DNA from: Halomonas alkaliantarctica
Lineage (GTDB): Bacteria > Pseudomonadota > Gammaproteobacteria > Pseudomonadales > Halomonadaceae
Reading direction: 5' to 3'
Length of the DNA: 64,000 bases
NCBI RefSeq assembly: GCF_029854215.1
Contig: NZ_CP122961.1
Span: 2,852,001 to 2,916,000 of the forward strand
Shown here piece after piece: positions 35,372-46,819 of the stretch. The notes below the pieces were generated by a model. That model was not told where the DNA came from. It saw nothing but the letters and a program-made list of their open reading frames with translations, and ran no database searches. The position numbers were made by a program, and so were the translations under genes. How positions within the stretch are numbered: position 1 is the first letter of the stretch; each line of letters begins with the position of its first letter.

Positions 35372-35466
35372 AACGCCTCCTTGTGGATTGCTTACTCCTC
35401 ATATGGATGCAGGCACTTAGGCGGAATTCAACCCTGAAGCGTGGCACACCGCAGCAGTTGAGGCAT

Positions 35467-36156
35467 TTAAGCTATCACCCCAAACACGTGACCGATGGCG
35501 AATGTTAAGGCCATCGCGAGCGCGCCCCAGAACATCACTCTTGTCGCCGCTTTTAGTATTGGCGCTCCCCCCACTCGAGCAGCTATCGCGCCCAACAAGG
35601 CTAAAAAAAGCAGAGAGAACAACGCTACCAGTAGTATCAGATGTGAAGATGGCGCCCACCAAGTGACCAGTAGCGGTAAAAATGCGCCGATGGTGAACGT
35701 CGCAGCCGATGAGAGTGCTGCCTGGAGTGGGCGCGCTTGGCTGGTGTCGGTGATGCCGATCTCATCGCGCGCGTGCGCCCCCAGGGCGTCGTTGGTCATC
35801 AGTTGCTCGGCGACTTGTCGTGCCAGTTCAGGTGCCAAGCCGCGTGTTTCATAGATGGCGGCGAGTTCTTCCTGCTCTAGTTCGTAATGCTCGGCCAAGG
35901 CTTTGCGTTCGATGTCGAGATCGGCGTTTTCAGTATCCGATTGGGAACTCACCGAGACATACTCCCCCGCTGCCATCGACATAGCGCCAGCCACCAGGCC
36001 CGCAATCCCCGCCAGCATAATATCGCTTTGAGTGGTATTGGCTGCGGCAACGCCCAATATCAAGCTGCTAGTAGAAACAATGCCATCGTTGGCACCCAGT
36101 ACCGCAGCACGCAGCCAACCGGAACGGTGAGATCGATGGGGTTCAGTATGTTGCAT
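35467..36156 (-). CDS. VIT/CCC1-family Fe2+/Mn2+ transporter
   Basis: A 229-residue membrane protein. The first part [20 protein letters not shown] and AGLVAGAMSMAAGEYVSVSS is diagnostic of the family; a helical acidic middle (ELEQEELAAIYETRGL) would bind metal, and three hydrophobic segments close the protein. It probably moves ferrous iron or manganese out of the cytoplasm. The first 40 codons or so are repeated nearly identically at 44087-44200. The N-ATPase operon is divergent from it. Confidence 0.9.
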   Translation of the reverse strand: MQHTEPHRSHRSGWLRAAVLGANDGIVSTSSLILGVAAANTTQSDIMLAGIAGLVAGAMSMAAGEYVSVSSQSDTENADLDIERKALAEHYELEQEELAAIYETRGLAPELARQVAEQLMTNDALGAHARDEIGITDTSQARPLQAALSSAATFTIGAFLPLLVTWWAPSSHLILLVALFSLLFLALLGAIAARVGGAPILKAATRVMFWGALAMALTFAIGHVFGVIA

Positions 36157-36251
36157 GGCATCACCTCATGATAGTCCTCCTCTTTTTTCTGTTAAGAGGA
36201 GAGTGGCAGGTACCCTTTAATACTGACACAGATCAGCGCGACGGTTTTTAA

Positions 36252-38190
<1,939 letters not shown>

Positions 38191-38194
<4 letters not shown>

Positions 38195-38499
38195 GCGCCG
38201 ATCGCCCTCGGGGCTCTAAAGATTTACCCCCCGAGGATGACCCTCTGGTCAGTGAGGCACGGCGGCGGCACGATCGGCATGAACGCTGGCTGCGTGAAGG
38301 TGATATGTCCGTTGGGCGACGTCTCGCCCAAATTGGGGTACTCGGCTGGATATTTATCGTACCGACCCTGGCAGGCCTGTTTTTCGGACGTTGGCTGGAT
38401 AGCCAGCTGGGGACCGGCACATTATGGACCATGCCACTGTTGGTGATTGGCCTATGCCTGGGCGGATGGATCGCCTGGAAGTGGATGAACGCACGATGA
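38191..38499 (+). CDS. atpQ: N-ATPase AtpQ membrane protein
   Basis: A 102-residue protein with a charged N-terminal half (DDPLVSEARRRHDRHERWLR) and two membrane segments (GVLGWIFIVPTLAGLFFGRW and WTMPLLVIGLCLGGWIAWKW), the AtpI/Mg2+-transport-like type found only in N-ATPase operons at this place. It may help assemble the c ring. The gene overlaps atpC by 4 bases and the start of atpR as well. Confidence 0.88.
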
Positions 38500-38840
38500 T
38501 GAACACTCTCTCTTTACCGCTCTTATCATTCCCACAAGGCTCGTTACCCCTGCTATTAACGTGGCCCTTGCTGCTCAAGATACCGTTGTGCTTTCTGGGT
38601 GGCCTGGCGCTCGGTTATATCTACTTTTACGTCCTCCAGAAAACGATCAATCTGTTTGTGAACGTTAGTCACGGACGCCCTTTGATGGCAATGGCCCTTA
38701 CACTGGGGCGGCTTACACTACTTGTCCTGGGGCTTTACGTCGCCGTACTGATGGGCGCCTTAACGCTTTTGGCCATGCTGACAGGTATTGTATCCGCCAA
38801 AACGCTCATGCTCCGCAAACTAGGGCATACCACCCCATGA
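38496..38840 (+). CDS. atpR: N-ATPase AtpR membrane protein
   Basis: A 114-residue protein with three hydrophobic segments (LLLTWPLLLKIPLCFLGGLA, MALTLGRLTLLVLGLYVAVL, and a third at the end). AtpR proteins are specific to N-ATPase operons, and a regulatory or assembly role with AtpQ has been suggested. The start ATG at 38496 overlaps the atpQ stop, and its own end overlaps atpB by 4 bases, so translation is fully coupled. Confidence 0.87.
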   Translation: MMNTLSLPLLSFPQGSLPLLLTWPLLLKIPLCFLGGLALGYIYFYVLQKTINLFVNVSHGRPLMAMALTLGRLTLLVLGLYVAVLMGALTLLAMLTGIVSAKTLMLRKLGHTTP

Positions 38841-39535
38841 ACTCCCCTCTTGAGACGACCCCACTTTTTCAACTCGGACCGATTCCGATCACACAGGCTA
38901 TTGTCACCACCTGGGCCATAATCGTGGTCCTCGTCCTTGGTGCGTGTTTACTCACCCGGCGCCTTGATGCACGACCCAATAAGCGCCAGGCAGCGCTCGA
39001 ACTTATTGTCACTACACTGGATACTCAAATCCGCGAGACGTCCAGTGCTGAACCGGCACCATATCGTAGCTTCATCGGCACACTCTTTCTTTTCATCCTG
39101 GTCGCGAATTGGTCCTCCCTTGTCCCCGGAGTGACACCTCCGACGGCGCAGTTCGAAACCGACGCGGCGTTGGCGGCGCTGGTCTTTCTATCGATTATCT
39201 GGTTCGGCGTCCGTCAAGGGGGGCTGAGGGGGTATCTTAAATCCTTCGCCGTCCCCAATTTGGTGATGATTCCACTTAATATTCTGGAAAGCATCACCCG
39301 GATTTTTTCAATGTTTGTCCGTTTGTTTGGCAACGTGATGAGCGGCGTTTTTGTCATTGGCATTATCGCCTCTCTGGCGAGCCTTCTGGTTCCCATTCCC
39401 TTGATGGCGCTCGACCTGCTGACGGGGCTGGTACAAGCCTACATCTTCGCCGTCCTGGCGATGGTATTTATCGCAGCGACAATCGAAGAAGGTCAACGAG
39501 CACCGGATAACCAGCAACCGCACCACCACCTATAG
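38837..39535 (+). CDS. atpB: N-ATPase a subunit
   Basis: A 232-residue membrane protein forming the ion half-channels next to the c ring. It has about five or six hydrophobic segments. The essential stator arginine lies in FVRLFGNVMSG (Arg162), and the last helix region is LVQAYIFAVLAMVFIAATIE. It overlaps atpR by 4 bases and precedes the c-subunit gene after a short gap with AGAAGGAG as ribosome-binding site. Confidence 0.93.
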   Translation: MNSPLETTPLFQLGPIPITQAIVTTWAIIVVLVLGACLLTRRLDARPNKRQAALELIVTTLDTQIRETSSAEPAPYRSFIGTLFLFILVANWSSLVPGVTPPTAQFETDAALAALVFLSIIWFGVRQGGLRGYLKSFAVPNLVMIPLNILESITRIFSMFVRLFGNVMSGVFVIGIIASLASLLVPIPLMALDLLTGLVQAYIFAVLAMVFIAATIEEGQRAPDNQQPHHHL

Positions 39536-39548
39536 AGAAGGAGTTGTG

Positions 39549-39794
39549 ATGGACTATCTCAGCCTGGTCAGTATTTTCAGTGCCGCCTTAGCGGTGGCGT
39601 TTGGCGCTATCGGCCCGGCACTGGCAGAGGGGCGTGCCGTCGCGGCCGCAATGGATGCCATCGCGCGTCAGCCCGAGGCAGCGAATACTATCTCGCGCAC
39701 CCTCTTCGTCGGCCTAGCCATGATAGAAACAACGGCCATCTACTGTCTGGTCATCGCGCTTCTCCTGTTGTTCGCCAATCCGTTACTGGGGTAA
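39549..39794 (+). CDS. atpE: N-ATPase c subunit with Na+-site residues
   Basis: An 81-residue hairpin of two membrane helices that forms the rotor ring. Helix 1 has GPALAEGRAVAAAMDAIARQ with Pro23 and Glu27; helix 2 has MIETTAIYCLVIALLLL with Glu60-Thr61. The P-x3-E plus E-T pattern matches the positions of Na+ ligands (Gln32, Glu65, Ser66) in Ilyobacter c subunits and gives a two-carboxylate site as in other N-ATPases. ATG 39549 follows GAAGGAGTTGTG. Confidence 0.94.
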   Translation: MDYLSLVSIFSAALAVAFGAIGPALAEGRAVAAAMDAIARQPEAANTISRTLFVGLAMIETTAIYCLVIALLLLFANPLLG

Positions 39795-39798
39795 CGGC

Positions 39799-40536
39799 AT
39801 GACTATCGACTTTTGGAGCCTCGGACTGCAGGCGGTTAACGTCCTTATCTTGGTCTGGTTGCTGTCGCGCGTATTCTGGCGGCCAGTAGCCACCGCGATT
39901 AAGAACCGCCAGGAAACAGCGAACGCCCTACTAAGTGATGCACAAACAGCCAAAACCAATGCCGAGACCGCCCTTGCTGAGTTGACCGCTGCCCGTGAAG
40001 GCATTGCAGCCGAGCGTGACACTATGCTGGACGAAACCAAGAAGGCATCGGAACGCGCCGCCAACAGTGTGCTGGCAAACGCCCACAAAAAGGCAGAAGC
40101 ACTCATTGAGGAAGCCAAGCTTAGCAACGCCCGAGAGACCAATGCGCTGCGCGTCGAACTCACGTCTCACGCCTCCCTGCTTGCCGTGGACATTGCCCAA
40201 AAGCTACTCACACGACTGAACACTCCCGTGGTCCAAAGTGCCTTTCTGGGGCTCCTCGTTGAGGCCATCGGCCAGCTTTCCGCACAAGACCGACAGGCAC
40301 TCATGGAAGCAGAGCACGCTATCGAAGTGATCAGCGCAATAGAGCTTGACGAGGAGGACAAGGCAACCCTAACGCAAGCGGTTGGTCAGGCCCTCGGCCG
40401 AACACCAGCGCTAACCTTTCAGACGGATCCCGAACTGGTGGCGGGCGTTGAGATACACACTCCCCATTTTGCGCTTCATAATAGCTGGCAGTCGGATCTC
40501 GCCAAGATCATTCAGGCACTCAGCCATGCCGTATAA
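39799..40536 (+). CDS. atpF: N-ATPase b subunit
   Basis: A 245-residue peripheral-stalk subunit. One membrane helix ([20 protein letters not shown]) is followed by a long Ala/Glu-rich coiled coil ([20 protein letters not shown]) and a C-terminal domain ([20 protein letters not shown]) that looks like the delta subunit end. As no separate delta gene exists in the operon, this C-terminal part probably does its job. It overlaps atpA by 11 bases. Confidence 0.9.
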   Translation: MTIDFWSLGLQAVNVLILVWLLSRVFWRPVATAIKNRQETANALLSDAQTAKTNAETALAELTAAREGIAAERDTMLDETKKASERAANSVLANAHKKAEALIEEAKLSNARETNALRVELTSHASLLAVDIAQKLLTRLNTPVVQSAFLGLLVEAIGQLSAQDRQALMEAEHAIEVISAIELDEEDKATLTQAVGQALGRTPALTFQTDPELVAGVEIHTPHFALHNSWQSDLAKIIQALSHAV

Positions 40537-42085
40537 AACTCTCGACTGGCTTGCGGCCGCACAACGCAAAGTCTCTTGTTTATCGATTGGCAGCCACACC
40601 GAACACAAAGGCCGGGTTGAGGAAATTGGCGATGGCGTGGCACTGATCTCGGGACTTCGTAATGCCCGCCTTGACGAGGTAATGAGGTTCGAAGGGGGGC
40701 AGCTTGGCTTTGCCCACGTTCTGGATGCCGACCTGATTGGCTGCGTTCTTTTTGATGCGGCGACCGATGTAAAAGCAGGCGACGCCGTATTCGGCACTGG
40801 TGAAGTGGTTAACGTTCCGGTAGGCGAGGCACTACTCGGCCGGGTGCTTGATCCCCTGGGCCGCCCACTCGATGGTAAGGCACCGATAGAGGGCACCACT
40901 CACTTACCCATCGAACGCCCAGCACCTTCGATTATCGAACGCGACCTAGTCACCGAACCGGTTCAGACCGGGATATTGGTGGTCGACACGCTATTCGCCT
41001 TAGGCCGCGGCCAACGCGAACTGATTGTTGGCGACCACGCCACGGGAAAAACCACGCTGGCAACCGACGTGCTGATTGCCCAGAAGTCGAGCGATATGAT
41101 TTGTGTTTACGTGGCAGTCGGGCAAAAGACATCCAGCGTTCGGCGCGTCATTGATGCCCTGCAAACCCAGGGAGACTTCACTCGTTGCATCGTGCTAGTA
41201 GCGGGGTCTGCAAGTTCACCTGGGCTTCAATGGATTGCGCCCTATGCAGGGATCACAATGGCGGAATATTTTCGCGATAAGGGACAGCATGCCCTGATCG
41301 TGATTGACGACCTTTCCAAACATGCGGCCACCCACCGCGAAATCGCGCTTCTGACACGTCAGGCACCGGGGCGCGAAGCATATCCTGGAGATGTTTTTTA
41401 CATTCATGCCCGGTTGTTGGAACGCGCCGCCAAGCTATCAAAGGCACGCGGAGGCGGCTCGCTGACCGCACTACCGATTGCCGACACCGATGCGGGCAAC
41501 CTTTCAGCCTTCATCCCCACCAACCTGATTTCCATTACCGATGGTCAGATAGTGCTCGATGCGGGGCTGTTCCATCAAGGACAAAAACCGGCGGTCGATG
41601 TGGGGCTAAGCGTCAGCCGAGTGGGCGGCAAGACACAGGCGATAGCGTTACGCGAGGCCGCCAGCACTCTGCGGCTTGATTATGCTCAGTTCCTGGAGAT
41701 GGAGGTATTTACCCGGTTTGGTGGCATACCCGATAGTCGTGTGCGCCAGCAGTTGATCCGCGGCGGTCGCATCCGCGCCATTTTGCGTCAGCAGCAGCAT
41801 ATGCCTTTACGACTAGCCGATGAAGTCGGCCTAGTGCTAGCCGTTCAGGCAGGCCTGCTTGACCCACTCTCACTGGACGCGATAGCGACATTCTGCTCGG
41901 GTCTACCGGCCATATTGGATACCCACGCTGCGGAAGCGGTGGCAATGATTGCCGAAACGGGAGCGCTGCACAGCGAAATCCACGAGACACTCATGTCTGT
42001 GATGACACGCTTTGCCAACGCCTTATCAGACGACAAAGCGGATACGAGGGTCACCGCGCCCTCTAACGAGGTACCAGCCCCATGA
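40526..42085 (+). CDS. atpA: N-ATPase alpha subunit
   Basis: A 519-residue subunit with the P-loop GDHATGKT (169-176), [16 protein letters not shown] and the arginine-finger region near [28 protein letters not shown] differs from the usual GDRQTGKT, so the Arg-Gln pair is His-Ala here. The start at 40526 lies inside the end of atpF, and the stop overlaps atpG as ATGA. It forms the alpha3beta3 head with AtpD. Confidence 0.94.
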   Translation: MPYKTLDWLAAAQRKVSCLSIGSHTEHKGRVEEIGDGVALISGLRNARLDEVMRFEGGQLGFAHVLDADLIGCVLFDAATDVKAGDAVFGTGEVVNVPVGEALLGRVLDPLGRPLDGKAPIEGTTHLPIERPAPSIIERDLVTEPVQTGILVVDTLFALGRGQRELIVGDHATGKTTLATDVLIAQKSSDMICVYVAVGQKTSSVRRVIDALQTQGDFTRCIVLVAGSASSPGLQWIAPYAGITMAEYFRDKGQHALIVIDDLSKHAATHREIALLTRQAPGREAYPGDVFYIHARLLERAAKLSKARGGGSLTALPIADTDAGNLSAFIPTNLISITDGQIVLDAGLFHQGQKPAVDVGLSVSRVGGKTQAIALREAASTLRLDYAQFLEMEVFTRFGGIPDSRVRQQLIRGGRIRAILRQQQHMPLRLADEVGLVLAVQAGLLDPLSLDAIATFCSGLPAILDTHAAEAVAMIAETGALHSEIHETLMSVMTRFANALSDDKADTRVTAPSNEVPAP

Positions 42086-42918
42086 CCGAACGGTTGGCGG
42101 ATATCAGTGCTCGAATCAAAAGCGTCCGCCAGCTAGGCGCTGTCGTGAATGCCATGAAAAGCATCGCAGCCTCACGTGCCTATACTGCGCGAACACAGAT
42201 CATAGCTGTCGACAGCTATGCGGCGACCATTTCCGCTGCAATCTCTAGCGTTATCGCCCCCTCCCCTTACCCTACCGAAGCGCAGGCTAGCTCCCCACAA
42301 TACAAACGGGGGTTGCTGGTATTCTGTGCCGAACAGGGGTTCGCTGGCGCATTTAGCGAGCGGGTGCTAGATAGTATCGCCAGCCCTGAAGCCCAGCCAT
42401 TGTTTATGGTCGGTACGCGCGGGGAGCTCATTGCTTTAGCCCGCGGCTTAGTACCACGCTGGAGTCTGGCAATGCCAGCACGAACGCTGGGTATATCCAA
42501 ACTTGCGGATGAGATCACCAAAGCAATCTATCGCGATATCGAACGAGGAGAGATCGAACGTCTGGATGTCATCTTCACTGCCTGGAATGCGGGCCATCCC
42601 ACGATCATTCGACAGGGAATTTTTCCCATTGACCATTCAACTTTTCCACCTAGCGTAGGGAAACGCTATTTAACACAAATCCCTCAGGAAACGTTGATCA
42701 GCGACCTGAGTGGACACTATTTTCATGCCTTAGTGTGCAAGGCGGCACTGCATGCCTTTAGCGCAGAAAACGAAGCACGCATGGCCACGATGTCTGCGGC
42801 GGGAAGCCAGATTGAGCAAGAATTGGGGGTGTTTCAGGCCACCTTGCGTCGCGTCAGGCAGGAGACGATCACCGCAGAGCTCATTGAGCTGGGCACCGGT
42901 TTCGCATTGTCACGATAG
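42082..42918 (+). CDS. atpG: N-ATPase gamma subunit
   Basis: A 278-residue rotor shaft. The N-terminal helix [20 protein letters not shown] and the C-terminal coiled coil with [20 protein letters not shown] are typical, though the middle is weakly conserved. It is the last gene of the operon. Its end overlaps by 38 bases with the convergent Crp/Fnr gene, leaving no room for a terminator between them. Confidence 0.9.
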   Translation: MTERLADISARIKSVRQLGAVVNAMKSIAASRAYTARTQIIAVDSYAATISAAISSVIAPSPYPTEAQASSPQYKRGLLVFCAEQGFAGAFSERVLDSIASPEAQPLFMVGTRGELIALARGLVPRWSLAMPARTLGISKLADEITKAIYRDIERGEIERLDVIFTAWNAGHPTIIRQGIFPIDHSTFPPSVGKRYLTQIPQETLISDLSGHYFHALVCKAALHAFSAENEARMATMSAAGSQIEQELGVFQATLRRVRQETITAELIELGTGFALSR

Positions 42919-43645
42919 AAGTGGTGCCCGCTTGATCCAAATACGTGGGATCAAAATCGGCCATTGTACTCAGCGCATGATAATCGTCGAAGGTCACCAC
43001 CCCATGGCGAAAGGTCAGTAACCCGTTTTCGCGCAATTGCCTGAGCACACGATTAACGTGGACCGCCGTTAACCCTAACGCATCGGCCAGATGGTATTGG
43101 GTGAGGGGGCAAACATACCCCTGTTTATCCCCCAACCCCACAAGTTTGAGTCTTGAGCCAAGTTCCAGAAGAAAATGCGCCATGCGCCCCACAGCACTGC
43201 GTCGACCAATATTAACGAGATGCTCAACCACCATGGCTTCATCCCGCGACGCTGCCCACAGGACAGCTGTTACAAGCCGCGGATTGCGAGATAGAATTTC
43301 AAGCAGCTCTTTCACTGGTACGTCAGCAACTTCGCTATCGGTGATCGATTCAATAGTGTGATCAGACGTGTGCAGCAATACATGTCGCAGACCCAGGAAA
43401 TCGCCCGGAATATGAAAATCTACGATTTGGCGAGCTCCATTGGGCAGTATCTTATACGAACAGGCCCACCCCGCCGATAGAATATAAGCTAAATGATTTG
43501 ATTGTCCCTGATCGACTAAGCGTCTTCCTGCCGCCACTGGTTTACAAGACTGATGCAAGTCCGAGATAAGAGTACGTTCGGCCTGTGACAACGCCATATA
43601 TGCCCCAAGTTTACGGGCAAGCGGGAGAGTTTCAATCGCCGTCAT
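42881..43645 (-). CDS. Crp/Fnr-family transcriptional regulator
   Basis: A 254-residue regulator with a cyclic-nucleotide-binding-like domain (SNHLAYILSAGWACSYKILP, IVDFHIPGDFLGLRHVLLHT) and a C-terminal winged helix (YHLADALGLTAVHVNRVLRQ, ENGLLTF). It lacks the N-terminal cysteine cluster of oxygen-sensing Fnr. Start ATG 43645 follows GGAAAGG; a TTG at 43657 is possible. It is convergent to atpG with a 38-base overlap and sits inside the duplicated bracket, so it may have travelled with the operon. Confidence 0.87.
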   Translation of the reverse strand: MTAIETLPLARKLGAYMALSQAERTLISDLHQSCKPVAAGRRLVDQGQSNHLAYILSAGWACSYKILPNGARQIVDFHIPGDFLGLRHVLLHTSDHTIESITDSEVADVPVKELLEILSRNPRLVTAVLWAASRDEAMVVEHLVNIGRRSAVGRMAHFLLELGSRLKLVGLGDKQGYVCPLTQYHLADALGLTAVHVNRVLRQLRENGLLTFRHGVVTFDDYHALSTMADFDPTYLDQAGTTSIVTMRNRCPAQ

Positions 43646-43764
43646 AACCTTTCCCAACGGAATAAAATATAATCAAAAAGCCAAAGCGTGACTGCTTTTG
43701 ATTAGCCTAGCATAGCGGGGTTTCTATCAACCTGCTGCTAATCAGGCGTGGGCTACATTAGCAT

Positions 43765-44086
43765 TAGCGCGCGAGATTTGATTAACACCGGCGCATTTTC
43801 TCGGGCGCTTCCAAAGGCTATTCTGCCCGCATGGCACTATTCATGGTGTAGCGGGAGAGACTTTTTTGCTTGGCAATATCGGCAGTACAAATGGCACCAA
43901 AAAGGTCAATCATCAGGGCTTTATCCGGTCCGGTGTGGGGGCCTGATCCCGCCGTAAAGACCACTTGATCGCAGCCGTCAAAAGCGTGTTCAAACTCACC
44001 CTCTAAACCAGCAATCACGGTGTCTATGTTGCGCTCGTTAAATCATGCTGCCTGCTCTTCACTGCGAATCACCGCCTTTATGGGCG
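43765..44086 (-). pseudogene. Degraded copy of the NAD(P)-binding gene at 34742
   Basis: This stretch repeats parts of 34850-35290 in the same orientation with high identity: the AGATTTG region, then after a deletion the piece from the ATTTTCTCGGG site to the CACCGCCTT region. Stops and deletions break the frame; a 66-residue piece (IAGLEGEFEHAFDGCDQVVF) is the longest part. It ends at about 44086, where the copy of the next gene begins. Confidence 0.85.
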
Positions 44087-44200
44087 AGTGGTATTGGCTG
44101 CGGCAACGCCCAATATCAAGCTGCTAGTAGAAACAATGCCATCGTTGGCACCCAGTACCGCGGCACGCAGCCAACCGGAACGGTCGGATCAATGTGGTTC
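44087..44200 (-). pseudogene. Degraded copy of the VIT transporter 5' end
   Basis: About 110 bases are nearly identical to the first codons of the VIT gene at 36030-36150 (GCCGCAACACCGCAGCACGC-like stretches differ by one base in about 90). The gene body and the start ATG are missing. It is in the same orientation and order as the original pair, so the two remnants form a direct repeat of 34.8-36.1 kb on the other side of the atp operon. The rest to 44328 holds no gene. Confidence 0.85.
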
Positions 44201-44298
44201 TGAATGGATCATGGGTTTATTGCTCTAGTGGTTGGGTCTCAGTAAAACACCGAACAGTTTTCCTCTTTTGGCTTTAACGCTTCAGGCCATGTACGCTT

Positions 44299-44316
44299 AT
44301 TGAACGAACATTCAAT
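44299..44316. promoter_or_regulatory. Inverted repeat before the phosphodiesterase gene
   Basis: ATTGAA-CGAACA-TTCAAT is a perfect dyad of 6-base arms immediately before the AAGGAG ribosome-binding site. It could be an operator, but the binding protein is unknown. Confidence 0.35.
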
Positions 44317-44328
44317 GAAGGAGCTTGC

Positions 44329-45264
44329 ATGCAACGTCACCCGTTACTCGCCGCCATGTCACTGGGTCTTTTCGCTGGCGCTGCCGCCACGACGGCGCTA
44401 GCAGATATGTCGCCACTGGAACAGCAGCTAAAAGATCTTGAGTCATTTCAAGTAATCGCCCATCGCGGCGCCAGCGGCCATGCGCCGGAAAGCACCATGG
44501 TGGCTTATGAGCTGGCCCATGAGTGGAAGGTCGATTACTTAGAGCTGGATGCCCAGCTCACCGCCGATGGAGAAGTGGTGGTGTTTCATGACGATGCCAT
44601 TGATCGCACCAGTGATGGTGAAGGCAAGATTAATGACTACACCTTGGAAGAGCTAAAAGCGTTGGATACCGGCAGTTGGTTCAATGAAGCCAACGCTGAT
44701 AAAGCAGACGCTGACTTTTCCGGGGCACAAATCCTCACGCTGAATGAGCTATTCGAGCGTTTCGGTGACGATGCACGCTACTACATTGAAACCAAGTCGC
44801 CGCAGCTAAACCCAGGGTTGGAAGAAGCCCTGGTAGAAACGTTGGAAGAGTACGAAATGGTCGAGAATGGCCGCGTATTAGTACAGTCCTTCGAGCAGGA
44901 CAGCCTGTTAAAAGTGCAGCAACTTAACGATGACATTCCGCTCATCCAACTGGTTTGGTACTACCCCAGTGAAGAGGATGAAACGCGTTTAGTGGAGTGG
45001 ACCGGCGTAACACCGGGCCCAGCAGAGATTAGTGATGAAGACTTCCAGACGGTAGCGGAATACGCGGCGGGAATCGGTACTAACTATATCTACGAAGGCC
45101 AAGAAGTCATTGATGCCGATTTTATCCATCAGGCGCAGGAAAACGGCTTGTCTGTACACGTCTATACCATCAATGAGACCGATGAGATGGAGCGTTTGAT
45201 GGAAATGGGCGCAAACGGCCTGTTCACCAATTACCCTGATCGTTTGCTTAAGCTCGTTGAGTAA
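44329..45264 (+). CDS. Periplasmic glycerophosphodiester phosphodiesterase
   Basis: A 311-residue enzyme splitting glycerophosphodiesters into glycerol 3-phosphate and an alcohol. It has a signal peptide (MQRHPLLAAMSLGLFAGAAA, cleavage near residue 26), so it acts in the periplasm. Catalytic and metal residues are in IAHRGASGHAPEST (His45, Arg46, Glu54), YLELDAQ (Glu72, Asp74) and FHDDAIDRTSDGEG (His87). AAGGAG precedes the start. Monocistronic, closed by the terminator at 45276. Confidence 0.92.
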   Translation: MQRHPLLAAMSLGLFAGAAATTALADMSPLEQQLKDLESFQVIAHRGASGHAPESTMVAYELAHEWKVDYLELDAQLTADGEVVVFHDDAIDRTSDGEGKINDYTLEELKALDTGSWFNEANADKADADFSGAQILTLNELFERFGDDARYYIETKSPQLNPGLEEALVETLEEYEMVENGRVLVQSFEQDSLLKVQQLNDDIPLIQLVWYYPSEEDETRLVEWTGVTPGPAEISDEDFQTVAEYAAGIGTNYIYEGQEVIDADFIHQAQENGLSVHVYTINETDEMERLMEMGANGLFTNYPDRLLKLVE

Positions 45265-45275
45265 GCCCCTTATAA

Positions 45276-45309
45276 ACAAAAACGCCCGGCCTTGGCTGGG
45301 CGTTTTTGT
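45276..45309. terminator. Bidirectional rho-independent terminator
   Basis: Perfect 12-base arms ACAAAAACGCCC (45276-45287) and GGGCGTTTTTGT (45298-45309) around a 10-base loop that can pair further (GGCC/GGCT). A-run and T-run make it work for the phosphodiesterase on the plus strand and the convergent aldolase on the minus strand. Confidence 0.93.
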
Positions 45310-45338
45310 TGCAAAGCTTTAAGTTAAAGTCAGGTGCT

Positions 45339-46232
45339 TTACTCCAAACCAAGCGTTTCAATTACCGCCGCTACTCTTTTACGTTTATCACCCTGCAGTG
45401 TTTTAAGCGGCTGGGGCAAACAAGGCTGGCTTACTCTGCCGGTGACTTCTGCAATAGTCGCCGCCAGTCGCAGGCTACCGCCGTACTCCTTGTAGAGGAC
45501 CCAGAGCGGCTCTAGGATGTCTGAAAGAGCCCTGGCCCGTTGAGCATCCCCCGCCTGGGCTGCCCGGGTTATCGCCAGCGCTGCTTTCGGGTATAGCCCG
45601 CCGATTACCGAGTACCAGACATCGCAACCCGCGTTTAATCCGGTGGCGGCTGCTGCGTCGCCGCTGATGCCGATGGTGACATCTGCGGGAATCAGCTTGC
45701 GCAACCTTGCCACCCGCTCCTTTGCGGATTCAATATCGTTGCTCACTGGCGGAATTTTGATGGAGTGAACCTGGGGCAGTTGCGCGATTCGCCCATGCAA
45801 CTCATCGCTGAATTCAAAATGGGTAGTGCCGGGGTTGTCGTAAACACATAGCGGCACACTCAGCGATCGGCAGACGGTTTCATAAAGGTCGAACACTTCA
45901 TCATCAGTGAGTTTTTGGTAAGAAACAGGTGCCAACAGTACCCCGCTGGCACCGGCTTGCTGGGCGCTTTCGGCATTGGCCAACACATCGCGGGTACGTA
46001 ACGCACCAATCCCTATGATAACCGGCACACCTCCTGCGTTTTCCACGCCAAGCTTGGCAATACGAGCACGCTCGTCACAGCTTAAATAGGCGTAACTGCC
46101 CGTCGATCCCAACACGCCAATGGAGTCCACGCCAGCTTTGGCCACGTATTTCACTAAGCAGCTAAACTCACGTTCCTGGATGCTGTGCTCGTTCATAGGG
46201 GTTAATGGAAATGCACTTAGGCCGGTAAACAT
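45339..46232 (-). CDS. Dihydrodipicolinate synthase-family aldolase
   Basis: A 297-residue TIM barrel of the DapA/NanA group. The Schiff-base lysine is in VHSIKIPPV (Lys159), the catalytic tyrosine in CVYDNPGTTHF (Tyr131) and the carboxylate loop LGSTGSYAYL replaces the usual GTTGE. The exact substrate is open: DapA itself normally sits near housekeeping genes, and this divergence in the GTTGE loop argues for another 2-oxo acid aldolase. ATG 46232 follows AAAGGATC. It is divergent from the degraded AraC-LysE copy, whose leader is shared. Confidence 0.85.
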   Translation of the reverse strand: MFTGLSAFPLTPMNEHSIQEREFSCLVKYVAKAGVDSIGVLGSTGSYAYLSCDERARIAKLGVENAGGVPVIIGIGALRTRDVLANAESAQQAGASGVLLAPVSYQKLTDDEVFDLYETVCRSLSVPLCVYDNPGTTHFEFSDELHGRIAQLPQVHSIKIPPVSNDIESAKERVARLRKLIPADVTIGISGDAAAATGLNAGCDVWYSVIGGLYPKAALAITRAAQAGDAQRARALSDILEPLWVLYKEYGGSLRLAATIAEVTGRVSQPCLPQPLKTLQGDKRKRVAAVIETLGLE

Positions 46233-46280
46233 GATGAATGATCCTTTAAGATGCCAATTGCAAATAGTGTCGCACAGGCG

Positions 46281-46382
46281 ATTATGCATAATGTACAAGC
46301 ATTCATCAGCAAGGGGTGCATAAGCTAGCCGAAGGAATTATCAGAGGAGAGTCTGGCATGAGCAGCTCAATGACTTCAGCGA
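46281..46382 (+). repeat. AraC-gene leader, copy C, fused to LysE interior
   Basis: ATGTACAAGCATT at 46291-46303, a GCATAAGCTAG block and AGAGGAGAG before an ATG at 46359 repeat the leader at 26732. After eight or so codons the sequence becomes the interior of a LysE gene, so the whole AraC gene has been deleted. This leader also faces the aldolase gene start on the other strand. Confidence 0.7.
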
Positions 46383-46819
46383 AGCGGCGCCAAGCAGTCA
46401 ATTGGGGCCTGGCGCGGCTTGGGCATCGCCTTGCTAGCGCTCTTTTTTTAGTATGAGGGTAGGCTGATACTGCCTGGATTAACGGTCGCACGTTGGTAAT
46501 TGCAGGGCGCCTTTGGCCGGGGCTATATTTTTTATCTTACAATAAAAATTGTGAGTTCTAACGTTGAATGGAACACCCTGATCATGCACCTCGCCTGCTG
46601 CTGGTATTGACGGTTTTAGACTAGCCGTTTGGGCATCCGGGTGATCGGCAATGGTGGCTGACGCGCCCGGCAGGTACATCGTCATTGACCGTTTGGTAAA
46701 TAACCATATTAAAAGCATTGGGATCATTAAGGGACTTAGTTGGGAGATTGCAGGGTTGCTGGTCGCTGTATCGTTTTCGATTGGTTCTGAACATGGCTGG
46801 GTTCCGCTAATGTCTTGAT
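46383..46819 (+). pseudogene. LysE-family exporter remnant
   Basis: The stretch follows the LysE gene at 27829 through several frameshifts: GCCAAGCAGTCAATTGGGGC near codon 27, TGCCTGGATTAACGG (the AWIDDG part), GGCTATATTTTTTATCTTAC (GCSYIFYL) and the end GGGTTGCTGGTCGCTGTATC (AGLLVAVA) to TCTTGA. About 40 percent of the length is lost in deletions. No coding function remains. With copy C it shows that a second AraC-LysE pair once stood here. Confidence 0.75.
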
